Below, piece by piece: positions 1 through 5,680 of a DNA stretch of 44,963 nt; position 1 is the stretch's first letter, and each line of letters starts with the position of its first letter. Source of the stretch: a virus; the IMG/VR virus record IMGVR_UViG_3300036846_000622, positions 1 through 44,963 of that record; one strand, 5' to 3'. Made by a program: the position numbers and the translations under genes. Below the pieces are notes generated by a model. That model was not told where the DNA came from, ran no database searches, and saw nothing but the letters and a program-made list of their open reading frames with translations.

Positions 1-339
1 GCCCCGGTCGCGGGCGCGAGCGCGTGGGAGGACCCGCGCGAGCCGGCAAGATGGTTAACGATCCGGATGCGTGGCCGGCGCGTCCGATCCTGGGCCTATG
101 CTACTCGTCCGGGATCATTGTTTGATTTATCGTCAACGGCTTAGGCGCGTCCGAGAGAATTTGGATTGTTAAACCTGGCGTTTGGGCGCCGATTGCAGCC
201 CGCGCGTCGCTGATTTCGTCACGCTTGCCCATTTGGCGGATCGCGGCCACTGCGGCCATCGGGTTATCATCTTGCGCGGCGATTTCCTCAAGCCGATGAA
301 AGTTTCGCGCAAGCGCAGAGGTTCTCAACACCTCCAATG
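1..339. repeat. Left copy of imperfect terminal direct repeat
   Basis: Bases 1-339 match 44625-44963 with nine substitutions, at 128, 164, 179, 236, 248, 272, 290, 296 and 305. All nine lie at third codon positions of the gene at 101-586, and the encoded protein segment is unchanged. Bases 1-127 are identical. The repeat shows that the sequence closes on itself with a unit near 44,624 bp. The differences suggest two natural variants rather than read errors. Confidence 0.95.
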
Positions 340-586
340 CGGCGAGATAGGCGGCTTTCACATGCGGCTTGCGGAAAGCTTGATAGAGACCGTGCGGGGT
401 TAGGCCGGCGGCGCGTGCGGCGCTATCGCGTGGCATTCCCTCCCACACCATCGCATCGAGTGCGGTTTGCAGCTTGCGGGTAATGCGTTTGGGAAGGCCG
501 GCGCCGTTCCGCTGTGGTTCGATCTCGCCGGCTTGCATTACCGGCGTGGTTAGGCCGAGCACCTTCCGGCTGACGCTATTCGGCAT
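101..586 (-). CDS. Putative terminase small subunit (HTH protein)
   Basis: 161 residues. A helix-turn-helix-like segment at about residues 45-75 (GMPRDSAARAAGLTPHGLYQ) is followed by a charged helix. This layout is common in phage small terminases, which recognise packaging DNA and load it onto the large subunit. When the ends are joined it is the first gene of the leftward late operon, about 13 small genes before the large terminase at 39197-40747. A second, truncated copy lies at the right edge with the same amino acids. A general DNA-binding regulator is the main alternative; the family was not confirmed. Confidence 0.55.
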   Translation of the reverse strand: MPNSVSRKVLGLTTPVMQAGEIEPQRNGAGLPKRITRKLQTALDAMVWEGMPRDSAARAAGLTPHGLYQAFRKPHVKAAYLAALEVLRTSALARNFHRLEEIAAQDDNPMAAVAAIRQMGKRDEISDARAAIGAQTPGLTIQILSDAPKPLTINQTMIPDE

Positions 587-703
587 TGCTAGGCCACTCA
601 GGTATCAATCAGGTAGCTCAAAGAGTGTGGCGCGCGTTTTTGGCATTTGGCAACGCACTGATTGCGAATTGTGATTTTATGCAGCAATGGCGCGCGGTTT
701 TGC

Positions 704-712
704 TGTGGATAA
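704..712 (-). other. DnaA-box match
   Basis: TTATCCACA on the minus strand equals the strong DnaA box consensus. It stands alone in this intergenic region; another consensus match is at 7707-7715. A few matches are expected by chance in 45 kb, so a role in replication is only a suggestion. Confidence 0.35.
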
Positions 713-754
713 CTAGGTCCGAGGCCTTGACGCAATTATGTCGCAGGCACGGTC

Positions 755-769
755 TTACCACAGCGGTAA
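755..769. promoter_or_regulatory. Operator-like palindrome TTACC-N5-GGTAA
   Basis: TTACC-ACAGC-GGTAA. The same palindrome with the same 5-bp spacing occurs at 7241-7255 in the regulator control region. A further half site (TTCGGTAAC) follows at 795-803. It probably binds one of the two HTH regulators at 6860-7105 or 7272-7655. Confidence 0.5.
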
Positions 770-833
770 CGGTGTTGGGTTCAGGTTTAGACGTTTCGGT
801 AACAATGTTGCGCACATTTAATGTGGTGACGTA

Positions 834-862
834 TTGACACTAGTGTCGTAATGTCATTAGAT
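834..862 (+). promoter_or_regulatory. Probable early promoter with overlapping palindrome
   Basis: TTGACA (834-839) is a perfect -35 hexamer. Seventeen bases later lies a weak -10 (TTAGAT, 857-862). The perfect 12-bp palindrome GACACTAGTGTC (836-847) covers most of the -35, so a bound dimer would block polymerase. It sits 37 bp before the first small gene of the rightward operon. Confidence 0.5.
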
Positions 863-898
863 AGCGGCATCATCAATTCTAGCCCTGAGGTGATGCTA

Positions 899-988
899 AT
901 GCCTACGTCTCGACAATTCCGCACCGCGAACCGCTTCCTGCGCCTGTATTGGCGCGTGATGTATCGCATTCCCGCGTTCTATCGCTGA
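899..988 (+). CDS. Small basic protein, unknown (29 aa)
   Basis: First possible gene of the early rightward operon. The start follows a good ribosome site (GAGGTGA, 887-893) that belongs to the same repeated leader used by the next genes. The peptide starts MPTSRQFRTANRFLRLYWRV and is rich in Arg and aromatic residues. Its stop lies 15 bp before the next start. Function unknown. Its reality rests on the leader and position. Confidence 0.5.
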   Translation: MPTSRQFRTANRFLRLYWRVMYRIPAFYR

Positions 989-1003
989 CAGGAGCACGCG
1001 ACC

Positions 1004-1201
1004 ATGACCAAGAAAGAAGCACGGGCCCGCAACGAAGCTTATCGTCAAGCGCTGACTGAGGGTCGCGTAGTTCGTTACAATCAAGGCTGTTCATTCCGCA
1101 GTTTCAAGACTGTTGAACAAGCCTGCGCCTTTATTCAGCAAATTAAAACTTTCGTTCCCGAGGCTGATGCCGAGCGCATTTTCCACGATGCCAACGAATG
1201 A
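1004..1201 (+). CDS. Early small protein, unknown (65 aa)
   Basis: 65 residues, basic N-terminus (MTKKEARARNEAYRQALTEG), no membrane segment. The ribosome site is AGGAG just upstream (990-994). The TGA stop (1199-1201) lies one base before hammerhead ribozyme 1, so self-cleavage would leave this message with the ribozyme stem III hairpin at its 3' end. No family recognised. Early position suggests a host-interaction role, which is inference only. Confidence 0.75.
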   Translation: MTKKEARARNEAYRQALTEGRVVRYNQGCSFRSFKTVEQACAFIQQIKTFVPEADAERIFHDANE

Positions 1202-1202
1202 A

Positions 1203-1254
1203 GGACGAAACCCGCGCCAGCGGGTCTAGCGGTTAAGCCGCTACTGACGAGTCC
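1203..1254 (+). ncRNA. Type II hammerhead ribozyme 1
   Basis: Parts in order: stem II 3' strand GGAC (1203-1206); GAAA core (1207-1210); stem III CCCGC/GCGGG with loop GCCA (1211-1224); GUC cleavage site ending at 1226; stem I TAGCGG/CCGCTA with loop TTAAG (1227-1243); CUGACGA core (1244-1250); stem II 5' strand GUCC (1251-1254). All core bases of the hammerhead consensus are present. The permutation, with ends in stem II, defines type II. Predicted cut is after 1226. Confidence 0.93.
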
Positions 1255-1277
1255 AACATCAACCCTGAGGTGAGACT

Positions 1278-1613
1278 ATGAAACGCAAATATACCCAAGC
1301 CGAACGCGCGCAATTCCAAGTTGAGGCGCTTTCGCGCGCCGAGACCGGGCAATCGTTTGCGAATTATCCGGCGATCTATGAAGGCTTCACGGCACGCGGC
1401 ATTGCCGAGAGCGAAATTGAGCCGCGCGTCAACGTGTTCACTTACGCGGCCTGGCAGGCAAAGGGCCGACAGGTCCGGCGCGGCGAGAAAGGCGTCAAAA
1501 TTGTAACTTTCATTGTGACCGACGACGAGGGCGAAACCCGCAAATTCGCGCACACCTCCGTCGTGTTTCACGTCTCACAAACCGACGCAATCGAGGCCAA
1601 GCGCGCGGCCTAG
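1278..1613 (+). CDS. ArdC-like ssDNA-binding domain protein
   Basis: 111 residues. The segment around residues 50-75 (NVFTYAAWQAKGRQVRRGEK) resembles the N-terminal ssDNA-binding domain of ArdC-type antirestriction proteins. The C-terminal metalloprotease domain of full ArdC is absent. Such proteins protect incoming DNA, which would fit an early gene. The ribosome site GAGGTGA (1267-1273) lies 12 bases past ribozyme 1. The TAG stop donates its G (1613) to stem II of ribozyme 2. Family call from motif memory, moderate. Confidence 0.65.
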   Translation: MKRKYTQAERAQFQVEALSRAETGQSFANYPAIYEGFTARGIAESEIEPRVNVFTYAAWQAKGRQVRRGEKGVKIVTFIVTDDEGETRKFAHTSVVFHVSQTDAIEAKRAA

Positions 1614-1666
1614 AGCGAAACGCGGGGCGACCCGCGTCCCGGTGTAATGCGCCGGCTGATGAGCTC
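1613..1666 (+). ncRNA. Type II hammerhead ribozyme 2
   Basis: Stem II GAGC (1613-1616) pairs with GCTC (1663-1666), a covarying change from GGAC/GTCC in the other copies. GAAA 1617-1620; stem III CGCGGG/CCCGCG with a GCGA tetraloop (1621-1636); GUC ending 1638; stem I CCGGTG/CGCCGG, loop TAATG (1639-1655); CUGAUGA 1656-1662. Cut expected after 1638. Its first base is the last base of the upstream TAG stop. Confidence 0.93.
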
Positions 1667-1694
1667 AGACAAACCCTAACCCTGAGGTGAAACC

Positions 1695-1874
1695 ATGACC
1701 CGCCAACACTTCAAAGCACTTGCCGAGGCCCTCAAATTCGAGCGTCCGGGCGCAAATTGGGATCCGAACAAGCGCGTCCAATGGGAGCAGGATTGCAAGG
1801 CTATTGCTGACGTTTGCAATCGCTTTAACGGCGGTTTCAAGCGCGAGCGATTCCTCGAGGCCTGCGGCATGTAG
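1695..1874 (+). CDS. Early small protein, unknown (59 aa)
   Basis: 59 residues beginning MTRQHFKALAEALKFERPGA, with a repeated-leader ribosome site GAGGTGA upstream (1684-1690). Mostly helical, with two Cys near the middle and end. Similar short proteins occur in phages and prophages of alphaproteobacteria, to my recollection, without known function. It lies between ribozymes 2 and 3. The last base of its TAG stop (1874) is the first base of ribozyme 3. Confidence 0.75.
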   Translation: MTRQHFKALAEALKFERPGANWDPNKRVQWEQDCKAIADVCNRFNGGFKRERFLEACGM

Positions 1875-1932
1875 GACGAAACGCGGGCCCGCGCGGCCCG
1901 TGTCTGCCGGTATCGCCGGCACTGATGAGTCC
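1874..1932 (+). ncRNA. Type II hammerhead ribozyme 3
   Basis: Stem II GGAC (1874-1877) with GTCC (1929-1932); GAAA 1878-1881; an 8-bp stem III (1882-1889 with 1895-1902, one G-U pair) and loop CGCGC; GUC ending 1904; stem I TGCCGG/CCGGCA with loop TATCG (1905-1921); CUGAUGA 1922-1928. Stem III differs in length and sequence from the other copies but still pairs. Cut expected after 1904. Confidence 0.93.
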
Positions 1933-1954
1933 AACTCTAACCCGAGGTGAAACC

Positions 1955-2047
1955 ATGCTTTCCGATCCGACTGAGGTAATTTGGACAACCGCCGTGACGT
2001 TGTTCGCGAGCATTTTCGTCATGCTTGTTCTCGCGGGAGTGCTCTGA
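1955..2047 (+). CDS. Single-span membrane peptide (30 aa)
   Basis: 30 residues: short polar head (MLSDPTEVI), then one hydrophobic helix to the C-terminus. The start follows the repeated leader (CGAGGTGAAACC). The TGA (2045-2047) lies two bases before the next ATG, so translation is probably coupled. This is the one ribozyme-bounded unit with two genes. Function unknown; an inner-membrane peptide. Confidence 0.65.
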   Translation: MLSDPTEVIWTTAVTLFASIFVMLVLAGVL

Positions 2048-2049
2048 CC

Positions 2050-2394
2050 ATGACGCACGATCCGACGCGCGATGAAATGCTTGAGTATCTTTGCGCACAA
2101 CCGTTCGCGGGCGAGGCCGACGACTTTGACCGCGAGCAGGCTATCTATTGGTTCGCCGCGCACTATCACGGCGGCCAATGGTCAAATCTTTACGCCGCGC
2201 TGTGCGCGTCCGAGTACAGCCCCGGCAATCTCGAATGCGAACCACACCCCGACAGTATCGGCGCCGACCTGTACGCCGACCTTGTGGCGTGGTTCGCGCC
2301 CGCGACGGCGCCGGCACCAAGCGGCGAGACACCGCCGGCAAAAGCCGATTTCGGTATGCACCCGATGGTCCGCTACACCTTCGGCCGCTCCTAA
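2050..2394 (+). CDS. Early protein, unknown (114 aa)
   Basis: 114 residues, acidic, with a central segment rich in aromatic residues (about residues 30-65, FDREQAIYWFAAHYHGGQW) and a Pro/Ala-rich stretch near residue 90. ATG 2050 is preferred over upstream in-frame codons because it directly follows the 30-residue gene. The TAA stop (2392-2394) touches the first base of ribozyme 4. No function recognised. Confidence 0.75.
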   Translation: MTHDPTRDEMLEYLCAQPFAGEADDFDREQAIYWFAAHYHGGQWSNLYAALCASEYSPGNLECEPHPDSIGADLYADLVAWFAPATAPAPSGETPPAKADFGMHPMVRYTFGRS

Positions 2395-2450
2395 GGACGA
2401 AACGCGGGGTAACGCCCGCGTCCGAGCGTATCGCGCTCGCTGACGAGTCC
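2395..2450 (+). ncRNA. Type II hammerhead ribozyme 4
   Basis: Stem II GGAC (2395-2398) with GTCC (2447-2450); GAAA 2399-2402; stem III CGCGGG/CCCGCG (2403-2420, loop GTAACG); GUC ending 2422; stem I CGAGCG/CGCTCG with loop TATCG (2423-2439); CUGACGA 2440-2446. The core is complete. Stem I is again 6 bp with a 5-base loop, as in all four copies. Cut expected after 2422. Confidence 0.93.
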
Positions 2451-2478
2451 AGCCGCACTCAACAACTCGAGGTGACTA

Positions 2479-2643
2479 ATGCAACGCACAGCATTACGCA
2501 AAATGCTGATAATCATCGGACTTTGGCTGGTCTTATTCACGCTTCCGGTCTTGTTGTGGCTGGTCATCAACCAAAACGACAACCCGCCGAGCCTTCCAAG
2601 TTCGATCATAAAGAAAGCCACAGACTCGAGTCCGATGAATTGA
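2479..2643 (+). CDS. Small membrane protein (54 aa)
   Basis: 54 residues: basic N-terminus (MQRTALRKM), a long hydrophobic helix at about residues 9-30, then a polar Pro/Ser/Lys tail. Ribosome site CGAGGTGA (2468-2475) from the repeated leader. TGA ends 9 bp before the next ATG. No ribozyme follows. Predicted single-span inner-membrane protein of unknown role. Confidence 0.7.
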   Translation: MQRTALRKMLIIIGLWLVLFTLPVLLWLVINQNDNPPSLPSSIIKKATDSSPMN

Positions 2644-2651
2644 GGTTGAAC

Positions 2652-2837
2652 ATGCGCGCGAATAAATACACCAGGCGCGTTAAGGCGCTTGGTTATACGC
2701 CCTACGCGATCGCGCCGATCTTAGCGGTATCGGTGCGGCAATCGTTACGCTATGCCGCCGGCACCGACTTGCCGGGGACGGTAGATCGACTCCTCGAAAT
2801 GCTCGAGCGATACGGCATTCCCGAGGAGTGGAAATGA
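2652..2837 (+). CDS. Small basic protein, unknown (61 aa)
   Basis: 61 residues starting MRANKYTRRVKALGYTPYAI, with basic N-terminus and C-terminal helix (about residues 42-58). ATG 2652 follows GAGGTTGA, a variant of the early leader. The small basic fold with VSVRQSLRYAAG could be an HTH, but this is weak. Next gene begins 38 bp later. Confidence 0.65.
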   Translation: MRANKYTRRVKALGYTPYAIAPILAVSVRQSLRYAAGTDLPGTVDRLLEMLERYGIPEEWK

Positions 2838-2875
2838 GACCTTCCGATATGGTAATATCAACGCGAGGTGAAACC

Positions 2876-3076
2876 ATGACCGACACTAACTTTCCGAGCC
2901 AGCAGCAGGAGCAGCGCGCGAAATGGGACTTGCTCTTGCTTGACATCGAAACCCGAACCGAACAGGTCCGGCAGCTAAAAACCTATGAACCCTGGCGCCT
3001 AGTGTTTGCCGGATTGACATCTGGCGCCGCAATTCTCGCCGTGGGCGTTGCCATAGGCCATTGGATCGTTGGATGA
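2876..3076 (+). CDS. Small membrane protein with coiled-coil head (66 aa)
   Basis: 66 residues: polar helical head (about 8-37, with EQRAKWDLLLLDIETRTEQ) and one transmembrane helix (about 43-63). ATG 2876 is favoured over upstream in-frame ATGs because of the leader GCGAGGTGA. Last gene of the early operon, 24 bp before the terminator. Short proteins of this layout recur in phages as hypothetical proteins. Confidence 0.72.
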   Translation: MTDTNFPSQQQEQRAKWDLLLLDIETRTEQVRQLKTYEPWRLVFAGLTSGAAILAVGVAIGHWIVG

Positions 3077-3100
3077 GCATGATCTCGTTAAGTGAATGAG

Positions 3101-3126
3101 AAAGGGCCCCGCTAGGGCCCTTTTTT
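3101..3126 (+). terminator. Rho-independent terminator of early operon
   Basis: Nine-bp stem AAAGGGCCC/GGGCCCTTT (3101-3109, 3115-3123), loop CGCTA, and a T6 run (3121-3126). It closes the rightward early transcript. The reverse strand also has a hairpin followed by T and C bases, so it may help the opposing operon. Confidence 0.9.
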
Positions 3127-3275
3127 ATGTGCGGGTTATCGTCCTTGCCACCAACTAAGCCCCGAACGTCACAGGAGGCGCCCGGGTTAGGGCCCGATGA
3201 GAACGACTTTCTGAGAGAGAGCGACTCCCGCACTAACCGCCCTGAGGTGAGGGCCCTCGCTTCACCCGGGGAGCT
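3127..3275. other. Gap between convergent early operons
   Basis: No convincing gene. It holds GC-rich inverted repeats, including the perfect palindrome GAGGGCCCTC inside GGTGA...TCACC (about 3246-3266). It also holds a stray copy of the early leader (CCCTGAGGTGAGG, near 3240-3252) not followed by a start codon, perhaps a relic of a lost cassette. Confidence 0.5.
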
Positions 3276-3707
3276 TTATTCGGCTTTACGCCATCGCGCA
3301 ATCGCCGCGCGCCGCGCATTAAGACTCCGCGCCGCCGCCGTGGTTTTGAGCATTTGCACAGCCGATATTTCGCGGGCATTTTCACAGGAAAATAGCCAAG
3401 GGGCGCGAACCATGCTCCCCATCGGGCGCACCTGATGCGCCGAGCGTTTTTTGAGTCGGCGCCGGATCCTAGCAAATGCCCCCGGATCCTCCTCCAAAAC
3501 CAGCTTACAACCCATAACTCCGAGCAAAGCGCCCAAGCTAATGGGCCCAACCGCCTTCATGCATTTGGGCGCGAGCAGTTTTGAAACGTAACCGGCCGGC
3601 AATCCGCAGAGCTCATCAAGATTAAGCCGCGACACCTCGAGCGCATCGGCGCGCCGTCGCAGCGCGGCATGTAGATCGCGATAATCGCGTATCTCAGCGA
3701 GTGACAC
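3276..3707 (-). CDS. HTH-like DNA-binding protein, last gene of leftward operon
   Basis: 143 residues. Residues about 8-60 (LHAALRRRADALEVSRLNLD through ...AGYVSKLLAP) look like a Cro/C1-type helix-turn-helix with recognition helix AGYVSKLLA. The C-terminus is very basic and low in complexity. It starts 6 bp after the gene at 3714-4106, at the 3' end of the minus operon led by 7105. Probably a transcription regulator; target unknown. Confidence 0.65.
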   Translation of the reverse strand: MSLAEIRDYRDLHAALRRRADALEVSRLNLDELCGLPAGYVSKLLAPKCMKAVGPISLGALLGVMGCKLVLEEDPGAFARIRRRLKKRSAHQVRPMGSMVRAPWLFSCENAREISAVQMLKTTAAARSLNARRAAIARWRKAE

Positions 3708-3713
3708 GCGGCC

Positions 3714-4106
3714 TCACAAGGCTTGCATGAAGTCCTCGTCTCCAATCACTATCAGAACCGGGCCGACAAGGAAATCATGGCGTAACTGTGCGCCGTCTCT
3801 TGCCAACGCTTCCGCCCAAAGCTGTGTCGCCCGCTCATTCACCGGCAACCCGGCGAGCTTGCCGCCTTCATCGCAGAACGCCACGCAGGGATGGAACTCG
3901 CCGCCGAACTCAAAACTATCAAAATGCGGCACCATTTCGAGATAGCCGCCGCCGAGCGCCGCGCGCAATTCGCGCAACGTCGCCGGCCGCCGGTAAGGCG
4001 TCATCAACGCCGTTCCGTTCACACTCAGCACTATTAGGGCACCGTGCATTTCCAGCCCGTGACTGACCAACAAAACTAACCCTCTGCCTCTAGGAAGCCC
4101 GCCCAT
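3714..4106 (-). CDS. DUF3846-like protein
   Basis: 130 residues from ATG 4106 (GGAG upstream), or 111 from an internal ATG at 4049. The C-terminal half (about 60-128: CVAFCDEGGKLAGLPVNERA, then FLVGPVLIVIGDEDF) matches the pattern of the DUF3846 family, common in phages and plasmids, function unknown. It begins 5 bp after the upstream stop. Confidence 0.7.
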   Translation of the reverse strand: MGGLPRGRGLVLLVSHGLEMHGALIVLSVNGTALMTPYRRPATLRELRAALGGGYLEMVPHFDSFEFGGEFHPCVAFCDEGGKLAGLPVNERATQLWAEALARDGAQLRHDFLVGPVLIVIGDEDFMQAL

Positions 4107-4111
4107 GCGTT

Positions 4112-4732
4112 TTAAGGCTCCGAGCCTTGTCCCGCATCGTCCGAATCGTTTTGTGAGCCCCCTAGCTGATTTTTGGCCGCCTCGCGACGCCCTAATAGTC
4201 GCAGCAGGCTAGGCGAGACCGGCGAATCCTTGGGAATCCCGGCCGCACGGCATTCCCGCGCCCACAAAACCTCATTCGCCCGGTCAATCCGCTCGCCAAC
4301 CGCGCGCCGCCGCCGCGTTTGCTCATCGTCCGCATCGAGGCCGAACGTCTCGCCAAACTTGCGCTTGAGCTCCTCGACCGTGGGCCGAGACCGCCGCTCG
4401 AGCTCGAGGCGATCCGCCGCCGCCCGATCCTCGAGCACCAGGCGCGCCGCCGCCGCTTGCCGTTCGCCGGTCTCGACCACCCGGCGCCAGCCCGCCGTCT
4501 CGCGCTCGCACCATTCGATCACCAGCGCCGGCGAGGGCAGATACTCAGACTCGCGCGCCACCCCGCGCAACGGATCCGCGATCCGCTCAACAATCGCTTT
4601 GGGGTAGAGTTGGAGCACCGCGACCAGGCCGCCGATATAGGTTTTGCTGCCTTTGCTGAGACTAGGCGGATAAAGCCCGATCAGATTGCCAACGAGCTCC
4701 GTGGCAATCTCAGGCGACACCCTTTCGCTCAT
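4112..4732 (-). CDS. Putative replication-associated protein
   Basis: 206 residues from ATG 4732; an ATG at 4816 would add 28 residues of low complexity that overlap the upstream gene out of frame. The N-terminal part (about 1-85) is helical with LIGLYPPSLSKGSKTYIGGL. The centre and C-terminus are charged coiled-coil (RQAAAARLVLEDRAAADRLE) ending in a basic tail. By position after a replication-like gene it may be a helicase loader or primosomal partner, which is inference. Confidence 0.55.
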   Translation of the reverse strand: MSERVSPEIATELVGNLIGLYPPSLSKGSKTYIGGLVAVLQLYPKAIVERIADPLRGVARESEYLPSPALVIEWCERETAGWRRVVETGERQAAAARLVLEDRAAADRLELERRSRPTVEELKRKFGETFGLDADDEQTRRRRAVGERIDRANEVLWARECRAAGIPKDSPVSPSLLRLLGRREAAKNQLGGSQNDSDDAGQGSEP

Positions 4733-5351
4733 CAACCGGGAGGCCGAGGGCACGTTTGCGCTCTCGGATTTCGTCGGCCATTTGGTAAGCAAGCTCCGCG
4801 CCGGAAGCTTTTCCATTGCGTCGATTTCCGTTTACCAAAGCGGATATGTAGGCAATCGGCTCCGCTACGTCAGCATCCCTGGCATATTGGATGAGGGCCA
4901 GCAAACCATCGGCATCATCGTGGGTTTGTTTCAGCCAATGGCCGAGTAGGCTGCCGGTGCGCTTTTCCGCTATGCCAAACGTGACAAGCAGCAGCTTACC
5001 AATACGGTATAGCTTTGCGCGAGTATCTTCATCGACTGGCTCCCCGATTTCCACAGGCTTAGGCTCATCAAAAAATCCGGGCTCGCGCTTCGACTGAGGA
5101 ATCTTCTTAGATTCCGAAGGAGAAGAGTTTTCTTTAGGGGGTGTGGGGGGGATTTCTTTTGTGTCACGCATGTCACGCTGCAACTGCGTGACGCCATCAC
5201 GCGCCGCTACGTTACGCGCTCGTTGTTTTTGTTGGCGAATGCGGCTTTGCTCCCGCACCCGTGCACGTCGCTCCTGTTCCTCGAGCTCCAATAGCCGGAC
5301 GATTTGAGAATCGCTCATGCCGGCCGCCCTTAGGGTTGCAATGCTAATCAT
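4710..5351 (-). CDS. Putative replication protein
   Basis: 213 residues. N-terminus has a helix and a very basic Arg/Gln segment (about 18-48), then a disordered Pro/Ser/Lys linker (68-90). A C-terminal helical domain (about 105-210) includes LLVTFGIAEKRTGSLLGHWL and AYISALVNG. Linker plus C-terminal domain recalls phage DnaD/DnaT-like replication initiators, but no key motif proves it. ATGA overlap with the gene at 5348-5680. Confidence 0.5.
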   Translation of the reverse strand: MISIATLRAAGMSDSQIVRLLELEEQERRARVREQSRIRQQKQRARNVAARDGVTQLQRDMRDTKEIPPTPPKENSSPSESKKIPQSKREPGFFDEPKPVEIGEPVDEDTRAKLYRIGKLLLVTFGIAEKRTGSLLGHWLKQTHDDADGLLALIQYARDADVAEPIAYISALVNGNRRNGKASGAELAYQMADEIRERKRALGLPVDERKGVA

Positions 5352-5680
5352 CGCGACGCCACCCGCAGCAAGTCGCGCCGAGCAAACCGAGGCACCAGCC
5401 GATAAGGAGCGCCGTTATAGCTGCGGCTGATTTGCCAATCGGTATCGACCAGCAGGAAATTCAACGCATGAATGTGAACCGAAACCGTAGAGTAACCTTT
5501 CGGCGCCGGCACTCGAGCCGCGAACACCGCCGCATAAAGCGCTGGCCGCGTCATTCCGTTTTCGCCGGATCGTTTGATCGCGTCGAAAATCTTGGTCTGC
5601 AGCGGTGTTAAGGCTATCCCAAGCCGAATGTTTTTCGGCATCGGTTGATGGCAGTACGGACAATGTTCGGGCCCGCGCAT
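5348..5680 (-). CDS. Winged-helix protein with N-terminal CPYC knuckle
   Basis: 110 residues. Starts with a short zinc-knuckle-like CPYCHQP (residues 7-13) and continues as a winged-helix-like fold (about 22-90: LTPLQTKIFDAIKRSGENGM ... STVSVHIHALNFLL). Likely binds DNA. TAATG coupling with the upstream nuclease gene and ATGA with the downstream one suggest balanced co-translation. Confidence 0.65.
   Translation of the reverse strand: MRGPEHCPYCHQPMPKNIRLGIALTPLQTKIFDAIKRSGENGMTRPALYAAVFAARVPAPKGYSTVSVHIHALNFLLVDTDWQISRSYNGAPYRLVPRFARRDLLRVASR

Larger units (their letters stand above)
587..898. other. Divergent control region between late and early operons
   Basis: No convincing gene in 312 bp. 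It separates the leftward terminase-like gene from the rightward early operon. It contains a perfect DnaA-box match (704-712, TTATCCACA on the minus strand), an operator-like palindrome (755-769), a CACAT-TTA-ATGTG palindrome (813-825) and a promoter overlapped by a 12-bp palindrome (834-862). Confidence 0.7.

Noticed and set aside
899-1003. A fifth hammerhead upstream of the first ribozyme-bounded gene
   Set aside because: No CUGANGA or matching GAAA stems found here, nor after 2643 or 2837.
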